Assembly: GCF_964204645.1 (NCBI RefSeq)
Contig: NC_134026.1
Location: 20,974,650 to 21,038,649 of the forward strand
Direction of reading: 5' to 3'
From: Tubulanus polymorphus
Lineage: Eukaryota; Nemertea; Palaeonemertea; Tubulaniformes; Tubulanidae
DNA length: 64,000 bases
Part shown: piece by piece, positions 33,812-46,680 of the stretch
Position numbering within the stretch: the first letter of the stretch is position 1
How the letters are laid out: each line of letters opens with the position of its first letter
Position numbers and translations under genes: made by a program
The notes under the pieces: model-generated
Seen by the model: the letters and a program-made list of their open reading frames with translations, nothing else
Database searches by the model: none
Told to the model about the DNA's origin: nothing

Positions 33812-35223
33812 GATTGCAGATTATCATCTACGAAAAAGAATACAGCACAGTAGCATAGGTACTGGAATATGGGCTTTGATACTGGAAACATAGTTGATAA
33901 CCCAATAGCGATGCGTAATCCTACTTCGATCACCTGCCATTTTTATAATCTTTTAACCCCTGATATAACACCTCTCATGTCTAACTATTCTGAAGGCAGG
34001 AAATGGTCTTATCTCAACTCGGTATTGCTTATTTAACACCTGCTTAGTTGGGATGCATGAACACTGATGATGATGATGATGATGATGATGATAGGTGAAG
34101 TTGGTTCCGAAAAACAGGGACCTATCATAATTCCAATACTAAGACAACATTGCCTGTTTTAGCACAGTAATGGATAAATATTTGGCTATAATATCAATCT
34201 GTCTGGACTTCAGCAGAGGAGATTGGATCTATTCTAGTCAGTAACCTGTCTGTGGTTTAATTTCACAATCGGCTATTTTCACAAACCACATAAGTATAAG
34301 TAAAGTATTGGTATAAGCCCATCCGATTATAAAAAGCTTACCACCAACGATTAGGTAACAACGATTAGGGATCTATTCCTGCCTTATGTCTATTACACCT
34401 AGAATTGAGAGGATGTCAAGGGGCTTAGCTCAGTCAGTTTTACATACCGGAACCCGATGTAGGTCTTCACAGGACCAGCACAGATGGGCAGCTGAACTGA
34501 AGCATCAATTCTTAATCTATTTTATGCCGTTTTGAAGGATTGCCATAAGTTGTATTTTACTCAAAATTATTCAACCCCATTCATGAGACTTTTAGCAAGA
34601 AGGAAATCCTTCTTGAAACTGTTCAATGTAATGTAAGTCTATTAGAGATCAATCAGTTCCACTGCCCATCTGTACTGCCGGTCAGTTTGATGCAAGATGG
34701 ATGACACCAGAATCCCTATACAAAAAAGAATTATTTAATATAGGGATACTGGTGTCATCCAGCCTCCATTAAATTGTGACGCCCCTGTGTTGTTTTTCTT
34801 TTGGATCTTGGGTCACTCCATAGATAGCATAAGATGAAGAATGTATATCTCACTGTGATGGAATATTAATTTCCTTTCAAGTATGAAACCTAATATTCAA
34901 GGTTCTGTAACGGTATGTCTATGTGAATGTAGTGTGACAGTCGGGAGTGACAGCGACGGGGTATTGCGCAATCACATAGCAATTCGTTCCTCGGCGTAAA
35001 ATGGGTTTTGAAGAACAACGATTTTATGTCTGCTCTACCTGAGAAGCTGATGATCACGAATATATCAAGACAAAATCTGCATTTTCACAAAAAAAGCATT
35101 TAGCTGAAATTGCTGAAAAATCACTCGAAAGCCAGATTCAGGCAGAATTTCAAACTCAACCCGGAAATAAAATTTACCACGGCGCGGGTCAATGACGATC
35201 GGGTGGCTCCGAGAACATCCATT
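33812..35223. repeat. Repeat-rich intergenic stretch
   Basis: No gene is recognised. It holds a (GAT)n microsatellite at about 34063-34092 and a hAT-like MITE at 34235-34368 flanked by GGATCTATTC on both sides. At about 34433 there is a phrase like a tRNA A box (TTAGCTCAGTCAG). An inverted repeat at about 34697-34762 has arms GATGACACCAG and TCCCTATA around an AT-rich loop. Confidence 0.6.
34235..34368 (-). mobile_element. hAT-like MITE, second copy
   Basis: It is a reversed relative of the insertion at 10698-10803, starting TAGTCAGTAACCT. The ten bases GGATCTATTC flank it at 34225-34234 and 34369-34378, containing the expected 8-bp duplication. Confidence 0.65.
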
Positions 35224-35297
35224 ATGGCGGGGAATTTCTCGGTGGCATTACTCGCTTCCAAGTGGTTACTTCGCTCGGTTCCCGCGCTAACATGTAA
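35224..35297 (+). other. Possible first exon with mitochondrial-type N-terminus
   Basis: ATGGCGGGGAATTTC at 35224 opens MAGNFSVALLASKWLLRSVP, which looks like a mitochondrial targeting peptide, in an ATGGCGG context. No downstream exon was found. It may be chance. Confidence 0.2.
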
Positions 35298-35766
35298 TAG
35301 TCCAGGCTCCAAGACTCAAAAATTGGAATTTCGCTTACCTGGAATACCTCAAAGCCCAAATTTCCATTGAAGAAAGATAAGATTCTCAAGCTTATTTGGG
35401 CAGATTTGTAACCCTGGAAACATGAGCCGGGCCGAGATATTGCGTTGCTAAGGTAACGTGCTGGTAAAATATATGCTGTAAGGATGGTTTTTTAAACGGT
35501 GGATTACTCAAAAAGTATTGTAGATAAATTGAAAATTCTTAGACCTACCTATATATTATTGGGTATGGCCTATCCGATAAAAGCAACAATGAACAGTTTC
35601 AACAATGCTATCATGCCGAAATTTTACTTTTTATTCAAAATAACTTCATTTTCGCAGTAAGAAGCCCAAATAAGTTGTTAGTGCAATATCTCGGCCCGGC
35701 TTTGAGGTATTCCAGGTAAGCGAAATCATATTTCTAGAGTGTTTTTGAGACTTGGAGCCTGGACTA
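35298..35766. mobile_element. PIF/Harbinger-like MITE
   Basis: The 469-bp sequence begins TAGTCCAGGCTCCAAG and ends with its inverse. The inverted ends extend, with gaps, for about 65 bp (ACCTGGAATACCTCAAAGCC). It is flanked by TAA on both sides (35295-35297 and 35767-35769), the 3-bp target type of PIF/Harbinger elements. An inner GGGCCGAGATATTGC / inverse pair adds to the palindrome. Confidence 0.8.
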
Positions 35767-35961
35767 TAATCTCAACGTCCTTGTTACCGATCTTAGCAAA
35801 CATTTTCGCACGTACATTGTTATGCATTCTCATTTGGCCAGCGAAATAATTCCAGTCGTTAACAGATGGCACTGCCGCGACGGCCTCAGTCTTTCCCCCT
35901 TCGTGGAATCCGGATAAGCTAGTCTGAATACCAGACGTTGTTACGGTCCCGTACACAACGG
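35726..35961 (-). pseudogene. Exon-like ORF of unknown protein, 3' end replaced by a MITE
   Basis: After an acceptor-like TACCTAG the minus strand reads VVYGTVTTSGIQTSLSGF, later VNDWNYFAGQMRMHNN and KMFAKIGNKDVEI, then enters the MITE and stops 14 codons later. Without the MITE the frame would meet a stop after two further codons, so the insertion sits at the extreme C-terminus. Composition and GC level look coding. No family is recognised, and upstream exons could not be joined in phase; a candidate exon at about 36020-36120 reads DGTNWKAWHQVSDDRL. It may be a live gene with an altered C-terminus. Confidence 0.4.
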
Positions 35962-36697
35962 CTAGGTACTAGACTAGATAAGCTAAGAACTAAGATCTAG
36001 AGATAACCCCATGATCGAAAGAAATGTTGACCACCTGCAGTTCACGCTTTTGTTCCATGATTGACAAGACACCAATCTGTCGTCAGAGACCTGATGCCAC
36101 GCTTTCCAATTAGTTCCATCAAAAAGAACTAGTAAAACTCATTTTTCACAACAACACCATTTTAGAAAATCCAGGCATTTTGATTTATTTCATTGTACGT
36201 TTAGGAAATAAAGGAAGCGATAAAAGAACAAGATACCATGTTGCTATACTTTGAAATTATTCGTTATAACCCGGACATGCTTTAGCTCAGATTAAATGAT
36301 GAATAGCGATTTCATAAAATTATGTCCGAGATTAGTTTCCATGTATTTTTTTTTCATTTATATCTCGGCTCTACAGGGGATCATACAGAACTCCTAACCC
36401 AACGACGATGACAATGATGCTGATGTTGATGCCGATGCCAGTGACGACGCGGAGGAGGACGTTACTCGGTGGAGGCCGTTAGAAACTTCATAGGTTTCTG
36501 ATTCTCGTTGAACGAAACGTTCGCAGGCAACGTAATCTGCGTAGACTATCTACAAAGTGTAAGCGAATGATAATGAACATCTTAGGATCTATACTCCCTT
36601 GTAAAATCTAATCTCCTCCACATCATATTAAAATGTCCCATACTTGTATATTTTTGTATATCTTTTTGGCATGTTGTAATTTATTGTGGAAATAAAA

Positions 36698-37103
<406 letters not shown>

Positions 37104-37107
<4 letters not shown>

Positions 37108-37891
37108 AATTGAAGATAAAGTGTAAAGTAAAGAATTCGGCTTTTATGGAATTGTGAAGAACGTCTGACCCATTTCTTGCTTTTGATTTTCCGTCGGAGC
37201 AAATCGATCGAATTCTGAAGGCGACAGTTAACGTCAATCCAATCGGCGACTTGCGGTCCAGGATACATGGTGTTAATCGTTAATTCAGTGACGGTTCCAT
37301 TATTAGCCCGCTCAATGTTGGCTGTGACGAGATGGTTAACTGAAGTACTCAAAGCGTCTATTACACTGTCAGTCACTTTGATCTGCCAAACACGACAATT
37401 ACCTTCGTAAAAATGACGATTTTGTAAAATCCATCTTCGCACTAAATTTTTAGATTTTTGACAATCTATCCAAAATGAAATAAGTCCTATTTTCGATACA
37501 TATCTCGAAAATCTTTAATATCAGACTATGCTGACAAATAAGAAAAACTAAGATATTTTCAAAGTATCTGATCGGAAAATACATGTTTATTATTCCCTGT
37601 AGACTTACCGGTATTTCGAGTATAATGAACTTGCGTTTTCTAAAAAGTGTAAAGGATTTATTGAGATAATTCTTTACAAAACGTGTTCCGAATATTTCTC
37701 CACACCGTGTTAGAATTATTTCTAATTTTTCCTTCTAGTTTCGTTTGTTTTAGTTCGTTTTCCCAAGTGAATACAAACGTTATTCTAAACATACATTGAA
37801 ATAGACTTTCTAAACTCACTTTCTTTGACCGCCTCGCGTCGACTCCAGATTGGAAAAGAACGAACGCCGTAATCAAAATTGCGCACCTCAT
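37104..37891 (-). CDS. Small secreted protein, unknown family
   Basis: Three exons (37820-37891, 37609-37639, 37104-37441) join in phase to give 146 residues. The first exon is a clean signal peptide, MRCAILITAFVLFQSGVDA, followed by a basic RRSKK. Exon 2 adds KTQVHYTRNT. Exon 3 includes GNCRVWQIKVTDSVIDAL, NNGTVTELTINTMYPGPQ and WIDVNCRLQNSIDLLRRK, with two cysteines and one N-glycosylation site. The stop is the first triplet of the ATT satellite. A different 3' exon is possible: a donor after KSKKW could join an exon at 36462-36536 reading ITLPANVSFNENQKPMK. No family was recognised. Confidence 0.6.
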
Positions 37892-38673
37892 TTCCTATCG
37901 TCTTCGTTGCACGCCAATCCAAAACTTAACAGTTGGAATTTTGAAGGCTTTATATAAATAGTAAGAAAGTAAAACGAAGGAGCCTGTCAACCACAGCTGG
38001 TACGCAAGTATTTTATCAATACAACTCATAATCAACTTAGAAAATACTCCTCCAACGCCTTAAATGTTTTCTTGATCAATTGTTTACCATTCATTATTTT
38101 ATGGATTTCCCTATTCATCAAGAAAAACTTGTCAGTTATGGATTTCTAATAGATTTTACTGGGTAAACGCATTATTTCTTTTAGACGATCAACATAAGAT
38201 GGAAATTGGTTAAGCACTTATGGAAAGGGGTTCATTCATTTCCGCATATCATGTACTGATGAAACATACCGACTTATGCGTAATATATCCCTTATGAAAT
38301 TCAAAACATGGCATGGCATATCTTATTCATTCGAAATTTATTTCGATGATTGTTGAATGTACATGTTATCTTACATCACGAGGTAATTCCAGAAACATGC
38401 TACGGTTCAATTGTCAAATAATGATGTTTTCCACCAGTTCTTTTTTGAACTTCATCGAAAACCATCCCATGGAAAATGTCTTTACCATCGTCGTTGATTT
38501 GCTTGAAATATAAAAAGACAGCAATATAAGAAAATTCGGTTACGTATTACGTTCGATGTTTTCACGTCTTCGTTCATTATTTTGATTCATTTTATGATTA
38601 ATGCATTATACGAATAATACACGTATCCTCTAAAAAGTGAGAGTGAACAGAAGTGACTGTCCGTAGAGCCTAC

Positions 38674-41600
38674 CTCGATTACCACCATATCTGTTGCGGC
38701 GTCGCGAACCTGGCACAATTGAAATACATTTTTTCGTTTAGGTCATACCGAACATTGTTGCCAAATATTATCAACTTTACTAGACTTAAGATGAAACATC
38801 ATGATATGATTATTTTGACGTTTACAGTTTTTACCTTTCCATCCACCACCATCGCCACTACTCGGCCATCTCCCACCAAATCTTCCGCCGTCTCCACCAC
38901 TTCCAGAATTTCCACCATTTCCTGAATTACTACCACTTCCAGAATTTCCACCATTTCCTGAATTACTACCACTTCCAGAATTTCCGTTGTTACTATTAGA
39001 TTTGTCATCGCCCGAATTTCCAGAATTCCCTCCGTTTCCACTGCCTTTTCCCGGTTGGGCGGCTGAAATTATTCATTCAGTAACAGTATAAATGATATGA
39101 TTGCATAACCGAAACAAAAATGCGTGGACCTTGTCGCTTACCAGCGATTCTTTCAGCCTCACTGATGTACGATGTTGGGTCTTTGCCTACGCCATTTTTG
39201 TAATTACCATTGGCTTCAGAAAAAGGAAAATTCGGCTTAATGAAATTAAGATGACTGCAGCTTAATATTTCGCATTGTCTGCAGATTGAGAATCTTTATG
39301 GCTTTCACTTACAAGTAGAGCATAAATTACAGAAAACGGGACATCTTTGGAATATGGCGCTGGTTTGACAAGCGTAAGACTGACAACGCATCTGACTTTC
39401 ATCGTCCTTAGCGCCCTTCGAACAATCAACTGAAAACAATTTTACTCTAAATCTACAGTTTTACAACTTCCCGAGACCACGTATTTATTACCAAATTCAT
39501 GTGAATGATAATGATAATAATAATGATATAATTATAATAATTTATTTCCTTGATATAGCGCAATATCCACAGAGTAATCTCTGCGTTTTACATAAGATTA
39601 TAAAATATAATGAAGACCACTTTTTATATCACTTAAGTTCCCATGATATCACTCAGATCATGGACTCTAAAACGATTTTTAAAGTCCATGCTATGATTTA
39701 TTAAGGTTTCAACTATTTCACGAACTAGATCATGTTAATCGACTATTTCGATGAGTTCTTAACCTACGTTCACAGTTAGGCCCGACAACCCAGGGTATAG
39801 TTTTCTTCGTGTACGAATTAGAACAATCACATTTGCAAGTATTCGGACTCAGACGTCCACCGTTAAAACACACCGATGTACCGCAATCTGAAATATGGAT
39901 TTCCAAATGAATATCAATTGTCTTTTATTGGGCTCTATATAGATTGTTATTGTCCTTTATAATACTAAAACTGAATCATTTTCAAATCTCACCACAAAGT
40001 CCGCTACTTGCGTCGTAGTTACTTCCACAGTCAGACCCGCGGGTTGAAGATTTGAAATACGGTCGTTCCTTTTTGCCATATTTATCTCGGAAATTACCAC
40101 TATTCATTTGAAAACATATGACGTAAATCATGTTTTATTAACATTGGCTCTTACCAAGCGCCATACTATACTGTGTTAGACCTACGAGCAATTATCTGTT
40201 CAGATAATTGCTCGTAGGTTAGACGGATTATTGATATAGCTCACTTACGCTTCGCCGTAGTTACAGATGTAAAGATCGCCAGATTCGCACGTCGCCATCC
40301 CACATCCAATTCTATATGAATCCGCCCAAACAACCTTTAAATCGATTAATATGAATAATCAAACTTCAATTGAACAGTAGCACCGAGAAAGAATATTTCT
40401 ATAGATTTATATTATCTATTCACCTGTGTATAATGGCCAGTTTTCGATATGTCACCTCCTTGTTCGTAATCGAAAAATTCAACTTCATCGTACCACATCT
40501 TTATCGCCTTTGTCCAACTACCCGATCCACTGCTGAAACTCGCCATATTTTGACCGTAACCCGAACGACCTGACAAAGGCATCGAATTAAAAGCAATAGT
40601 CATAACACACCGGATATGCTTAGAGTTAAAGAGATAAAATATATGATATCAATCACAATTACGATCACTCGTATAAAGTTGACTGAAAAGGACCCATCGT
40701 ATTTTTGTTACGAATATCAAGCAACCGTATACGACCATTTTATCCATGGATATAGCAGAGTCTTTTCGGCTATTTATCTTTCTCAAAAAAGTATCAATCA
40801 GTATTATTATAGTAGAATCTTATGTGCTTTGTGTAATCGATCGTTCATTTTCAGGTTCGTTCATAGAGGAGCGATAAATGTACCTGGCACCATACGAGCC
40901 ATAGATTCGTCGTGTGCTCCGCCGGCTCCGCATTGGGAAGCCCAACCCATTGCTACTTTCGCGGCCTCTTCGTCCCAGATCTACGGATAGAAAATCACTC
41001 AGATGTTTACTTACATCTATTCATTTACCGTATCATTCGTTTTCCGAGATAACTAAAATCGTACCATTTTAAACATATACTTAGGCGGTGGATTGACTTT
41101 GCCGCGGTATCCGTTATGGACGTCCAAAATCTCTCTCTTTATCGCGTCCGTCATCACTTGAACATTCAACAGAAATCAATAAATATATGTTCGATTCCAT
41201 GTTGAAAATGGTTACAGCATTTGCCCAATGTTTATATAGGGTACTCTAACATTCCAAATTGAATAGTTTACCTTCTTTTTTCAGAGATATATCTCTTGAT
41301 TCTGGACACATGCTGTGCTTTTTATGCAGAGCCCTGTAGCGATTTTCGCATTCACCCTGCGTTTAAGATTCGTATTTAGAATATTTCAACCAACACATAT
41401 TCGAAAAAAATCTTTTTAACTTAATAAATAATTGATTCTAACTCATGGATTTGAATGTAAAACGATGTATTTCATTGGTCACCATCTAACAGTAAACGTA
41501 TGAAGTATAACTTACAACAACGAGGCTTGGAAAACACCCTAAAATGTAAACGTAACGATCGTACTAAAACACATGGTTACAAATGCCGCTTCATTCAACT

Positions 41601-41736
41601 ACTACTATTCAACAACATATTCTATGCGTTTACGAAATAAGAACAGATGTTATCTATTCAAATCGTGTAAGCGCTTTTAGCCTTTCTTACCGAATATGAG
41701 AGTAACAAGCTGCAGGAGTTCCAGTTTCCGCATCAT
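38674..41736 (-). CDS. CAP-domain (CRISP/GLIPR-like) secreted protein with EGF-like and ShKT modules
   Basis: Thirteen exons in matching phase start at 41736 with a signal peptide (MMRKLELLQLVTLIFG). The CAP domain spans LDVHNGYRGKV (41065-41156), MGWASQCGAGGAHDES (40884-40980), SGYGQNMASF and GHYTQ (40434-40569), and VVWADSYRIGCGMATC with ICNYGE (40249-40334), the usual CAP signatures. An EGF-like exon follows (39768-39887, CGTSVCFNGGRLSPNTCKC), then a six-cysteine ShKT-like exon (39313-39429, RCQSYACQTS, CPVFCNLC). A Gly/Ser/Asn tail (38835-39062) has a 12-residue tandem repeat. Exon 38674-38709 adds Arg/Gly residues; the true C-terminus lies further 3' and is unresolved. CAP proteins serve in venom, reproduction and immunity; nothing here shows which. 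Confidence 0.85.
40180..40219. repeat. Perfect 19-bp inverted repeat in CAP-gene intron
   Basis: ACCTACGAGCAATTATCTG is followed by TT and then its exact inverse, in the intron between exons 7 and 8, 30 bp from the exon 7 donor. It would form a strong hairpin in the pre-mRNA. Confidence 0.85.
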
Positions 41737-43046
41737 TATCGTTATCTGCGAAGCGTTCGGCGCCGTCGGACAACATGGGATAAACCCGGCAACTGATCCC
41801 GTTTTTAAACTTAAAAACTCATCTATCTATGGCACTTGGTAATCGCGTGAAATCCACCCAAAATCCTGATTTTGTTTGTTTAGTTATTTAGTTGGGAATT
41901 ATTAGAATTTAGATAAAGAAAAGAATCATTTGATTTAGGTTTATATTGATGTTTGTCTCGTAATTCATTTTTATGCAAAATCCTTAAAAACCTTTCCGTC
42001 AGCTTGCTAGGAGGATTAGATTAAGCTCATTTTCATTATTACCTGGAAACTGTGCGTGTGTTCATTTTTAGATTTGTTAGAACTGCGCTCTAGTGATTTA
42101 TACCCATCGAGCAGGAAGTAAATAGATAAATGGAGAGCAATAAAGTAATGGATAGATAAAGTAAGATTACATGGAAAATTTAAATGGAAATGAAACTGGA
42201 CCCTGAACCCAGAAAAAGTCTACAGGTTATAGGTGTACAAGATTGCAGAAGTGAATATGGCTTATACTGCTTATTCCTGTATATATAACTAAATCATTAC
42301 CCAACACGTACCTCAAAAAAATTGCTTCGTGTGAATTATTACAAATATCTCGATGAAATGTGTATGTAACACCTTTTTTTCTGTAGTGAGTTGAATATAG
42401 TTATTCGGAAAAAAGGTGCTTTTGTAAAACTAATGGTTTTGTAGCATTAGTGTAGATAGCAAAGGGGTGTCTTTAATACAGGAGACATCCTCTGAAGTTT
42501 CACAAGAAAATAAAACGAAAAAGAAAGAAAGATTGGAAATATCTGCAAAAATATTAAAGATTTTAGTTATTTCATAAACATTCTGGATAACTTTATTGTA
42601 ATGTGATAATTCAATGTGTCTGATCAGGTCCACCAAAGATATTGTAACATATTTGGGAATTTAATTCACAGTCACATGAAATGAATCAGTAATATGTAAG
42701 ACATCATTATGATCCAGGATTTATCATTTGAAGAATGAACTTTAACGTTCGGATGAACATATGGATGCATTCATCTCCCTTTTCAAATGTACTTTGAATG
42801 TTGTGCGCGCTTGTTTCTCTTCGGTAAAAACAGCAAACATGCTTCATTTGAATTTGTTTTCAATAATCTCGATACTGCGCATGAACAACAAAGTCAACGA
42901 ATTGTTTTGATATCGAGAATCTTGTAATGGAACCTATTTTGTTTAAAATCGACATTATCTTACTCTCTTTCATGAGTTCATGCAGAAATGTTCTAATACT
43001 ACGGGATTTAGCACGTCCATGCAAAAATGTGTTTACCGCCGTAAAA
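41737..43046. other. Spacer between cyclase and CAP genes
   Basis: No exon is recognised. It should contain the CAP promoter and the 3' region of the cyclase gene. Confidence 0.4.
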
Positions 43047-44325
43047 TCAAATCAATCGGCTATATTCGATAATTGCGAGTACAACGCTTAAGGCGGTCAC
43101 TGTAAATGTAGTAGATGCAAACATTTTGAAGCTTCCAGAAATAGAGATATCCGTTTTCATAACAAGAATTCTTGTCGCAGAGCCGCTTCCGCGCTTTTTA
43201 GTTGGGTACACTGTAGCGATCGTACCCGTCGCCGGCATTTTTTCCATATCAGCGCAGTTTTCGACACCCCAGATCTTCGCACCGAGCAAAACGTGATGGG
43301 CCGGAAATAGCTTTGAATTCTGACCCGAGTCGAAGCTTATCGTGTCCATGACCACGCCTACGATATCTCGTTCGTCAACCAAAAATTGGGCGGCTTCGCC
43401 CGAAATACCGGGATAATGTAGTATCAGGTTGAGGTCCTTATCGACTACTTGTTCAGCCCCAGAATATTTGATTCGATCCGGGTAGAACTTAGCGAAACCA
43501 CTGTCAACGAACAGGATAGCTTTGTTCGGTATACGTCCGTTTACAGATTCCCAATTTAGAATATCCTGAATTGACAAAACGTAATCCCTATCTTTGCTAG
43601 CTTGATCGCGTATTGAGACCTTCACCGCCGGCCCGATAAGACGTTCTGGTGGAATATCATTGATTTTCCAGTTCCCTTTGCTGAAATGGCTCGGCGCGTC
43701 CATATGGGTTCCGATGTGCTCGGCCGTGGACAGAAAACCGACTTCAACCCTGGAAAAATGGAATGTGATAGAAATCAATAATACCATTAACTCTTAAACG
43801 GAAGAGTCCACGATAATACTTATTAGTCTAAGAAAGCTTTCTATGAAAAAAAAACTGATCTCACGAATAACAACGTAGTGCTTATATTTCTCTAATTTTT
43901 TCCATTCGGTTTTTCATTGTTTTCATGACATTACAGGATATGAGCATCGTTTGTGGAACACGAGCCCTGTGAAGTCGTTCGCTATATTTGTGTGTATTTC
44001 AACGAAAAGGCTTACCACGTAAGATTAACGCCGTTTACGGTTTTTGGACCCTTAAATTCTGTCAGGATATACGGTTTATTTCCGGGCCATCCGATAGCAC
44101 GTTCGTCCAAAACATGCGTCAGATCAATAACATCATCGGACGTAATCGGTCGCGCAGACGATAAGTACGCTATTTGGATAACGTGTAATAATATAAAAAA
44201 TGCCTGAAAGGGATTAAACTCGATTAAGGTTGAATTCAAATTCAAAAGTTCACAAACTAAATTAGAGTTTATCGGGATTTAGAGAAAGCGGCAGCAAGAG
44301 CGAAAGAAAATGTACTTACCTTCAT
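43047..44325 (-). CDS. Cyclase-family protein (kynurenine formamidase-like fold), secreted or anchored
   Basis: Three exons: 44320-44325 (Met-Lys only), 44016-44203 and 43047-43749, in phase, give 298 residues. The assembled N-terminus is a signal peptide, MKAFFILLHVIQIAYLSS. The domain starts at DVIDLTHVLDERAIGWPG and contains HIGTHMDAPSHF, the HxGTHxDxPxHF metal-binding motif of the cyclase family (PF04199). DTISFDSGQNSKLFPAHHVLL and VENCADMEKMP match later family motifs. Bacterial and animal relatives include kynurenine formamidase and secreted cyclase-like proteins; the substrate here is unknown. The C-terminus has a hydrophobic stretch (FTVTALSVVLAIIEY) preceded by small residues, consistent with a GPI or transmembrane anchor. 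Confidence 0.9.
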
Positions 44326-44975
44326 GTTGTATGTAGATGTTATGTTATGAGCAGTTGCCGAGGGATAGACATGCGTATGGGGGAGATGCCTGTTTTTTTG
44401 GTTTATTATATACAGCCGATGCTGGTAGGATAACTACATTCATATGTGCCAAACAAAATGTTGCATTGTCTAAATCGACCGTTGGATAACCTCTTTTTTA
44501 TCCTAGGATCCATTAGCCGTAATCAACATCAATAATCATTATAATCATTTGACTACTCCAAAGCCGACTTCACACACGATGCGCTTTGAATCGCACTGAT
44601 TGATGATTGTTTTTGGGGCTGAATTGCCCATTTCAAAAAGAATAGCTATTCTGTAATACAGCCTTTTACATCAGAAGTACGAAGAGGAGATATTTTCAAA
44701 GAAAATATTTTTTTCATATCTAATTCTATTTTATAATGCAATTCGGGTGATTCACAGAACTTTGGTACAAAATTTATGACAAGCCATTCTCGGATATAAA
44801 ACGAACATTGAAAATATAAAACAATCCCCTTCGTAATTAAAAGCCACACGGGTCAGTGGATTAATTCAGCGAATAAGTGTCGAATTTGCCACGAGTGACG
44901 TGTCGTTAAATCCAACGACTGTATAATCCTATAATCCTGACTTATGAATGAGGACTTTATGAACGAAAGCAGGGG
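44326..44975. other. Spacer upstream of cyclase gene
   Basis: Nothing is recognised beyond the expected promoter of the cyclase gene. Short ORFs have no support. Confidence 0.4.
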
Positions 44976-45581
44976 TCAACAAATCGAAGGAAATGTGACC
45001 GCTTCCAACGAACGCTGGCTGTAAGAATCCTCAACATCTTGTAACCATATTGAACACTTTTCAAACACGGACTTCCGAAGTTCTTCCACAGCTCCGTCGT
45101 CCTCGTGTTTATCGTGGTTGGCGGTCGTATCGTCGTTTTGATCGGTCCTGCGCGATACGGTCAAGTAAAGACCGTTTTTCGGTACTGCCGAACTACAACG
45201 GCCGTAATCGTGACGCAAGTTTGTACTGGACGCGCCTAGATTGTTCCGAGCCAACGGAGATTGTCTTCTGCCCATTACCGGAGATGAAGGTAGTGAGCGC
45301 GGAGTGGTAATGGCCGACGATAAGTAATTGTTCAAGTTCTTCCTCCTGGGTAAAGGTGATTTCGAACGCGATCTCAATTGCGCCGTATCCGATATGTCTA
45401 GTTGCTGACGCCTGCGCGATGCCGGTGAATTTCTCGGCGAACTACTCGAGACTAGTTTAGCATTCGAATTATTACTGAGAGAACAATTTGATCCGGACAG
45501 TTTCTCGATACTTATCTTTTCGGACACGTTCGAATTCGATCCAGTCGTTTTAATCCGACAAGAAATGCTTTCACGGTTCAT
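44976..45581 (-). CDS. Ser/Arg/Pro-rich protein of unknown function
   Basis: This open frame of 201 codons starts at MNRESISCRIKTTGS. It is rich in Ser, Arg, Asn and Pro with repeated SP and RRR motifs (RSRSKSPLPRRKNL, TTPRSLPSSPVMGRRQSPL), typical of a disordered protein with many proline-directed phosphorylation sites. The C-terminal part (VEELRKSVFEKCSIWLQDVEDS) may be helical. Base composition is coding-like and higher in GC than the flanks. I do not recognise a family. It may be one exon of a larger gene. Confidence 0.5.
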   Translation of the reverse strand: MNRESISCRIKTTGSNSNVSEKISIEKLSGSNCSLSNNSNAKLVSSSSPRNSPASRRRQQLDISDTAQLRSRSKSPLPRRKNLNNYLSSAITTPRSLPSSPVMGRRQSPLARNNLGASSTNLRHDYGRCSSAVPKNGLYLTVSRRTDQNDDTTANHDKHEDDGAVEELRKSVFEKCSIWLQDVEDSYSQRSLEAVTFPSIC

Positions 45582-45720
45582 GATGTGCACGCAATCGTGA
45601 TTTTATCATTTCATACTCCAAATAACAAGTCCCAAACGATATCCGCGTTGAACGTCACAAGAGTTCGTTCGTAAACCGGTCTTCTTGTCTGACTGTCTTT
45701 CTACCTTGTGCTGTTGTCAA

Positions 45721-45975
45721 TTACTTTCGCCGAAAATTACACTCAAGGGAATGACATGTATCGTTGCGTGCGCCCGTACAATAACAATCCGTTTTGTTTA
45801 CCCCTACCTTAACGCTTCCGCTATTTTCCCCGTGGTTTAATGCACTTTTCGTATCGACAGCAAAACAATCAATAGCCGCTAATTGTGGAAAATTCCACGA
45901 AGAATGTCGTAATCGATTTTCCAACCGAGATTCATAGAATCTAATACTATTGCGGATTTGTCTGAACATGGACAT
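45721..45975 (-). CDS. Hypothetical 84-codon ORF
   Basis: It starts at MSMFRQIRNSIRFYESR and ends with several cysteines (CYCTGARNDTCHSLEC). No family or splice context is evident. It may be an untranslated leader of the ORF at 44976-45581 or a chance ORF. Confidence 0.2.
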   Translation of the reverse strand: MSMFRQIRNSIRFYESRLENRLRHSSWNFPQLAAIDCFAVDTKSALNHGENSGSVKVGVNKTDCYCTGARNDTCHSLECNFRRK

Positions 45976-45981
45976 GTAAAC

Positions 45982-46680
45982 TAGGATTACAGATGATTCA
46001 TTTGAACTGTCCTTCTAGTTTATACGTCCATGTCCGTGATAATCCACTTAAACAGATAAATTAGACTGTCAATTGATACTTGGGACTATGTACTTGAATA
46101 GTATCAAACATTCTAAAAGACCATGAATAGATATACATTGAATTGAAACATCTTATATCTTGAAAGAAATCTAAACGCTAAAGTTACAGTAACAGATTCA
46201 TTCTGACATCCTTTTCAACGAAACGATTTGAAAACCTCCAACATTCATTGAAATTCTTTTCTTTGAATGGAAATTCTACTTGTTTCGACATCCAGATCAA
46301 CATCCGCGGAAACAGAAATATATATGTCGATCTTATATTTCTTCAGTAATCGATCAACCTCGGAATAGTTCTTTGTAATTATAGGAAGCTTTCTTTGAAG
46401 TCTAGTACTTATTCAGACAAATTAGTTCCATCCATCTTTATGTATTCGGTATCATCATCTAGATTGAAAAAACAATTTCCTTCCTTCAATTTCCTTCCGT
46501 TTAAGCTCAACTAACTGAATTTATTTCCAAATAGGCTATCTATGCACAGCAACCAAAATGCACTACCTTGGCGTGGTTCGTTCTGATCACTGATATTTTT
46601 TGTCAACTCGTCGATGTTGTCATACGGCTCATCAAGTGTATCTGTAAGTAAGCCATCAACAGTGAGTCTAAGAGTCTTAA
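45982..46680. other. AT-rich spacer
   Basis: No gene or repeat of note is seen. Confidence 0.35.

Noticed and set aside
34430-34500. tRNA gene suggested by an A-box-like phrase
   Set aside because: No complete cloverleaf with matching acceptor and T arms could be formed; at most a SINE remnant.
36400-36490. Plus-strand acidic tail exon (Asp/Ala-rich)
   Set aside because: An in-frame stop lies just upstream with no acceptor between, and no partner exon was found.
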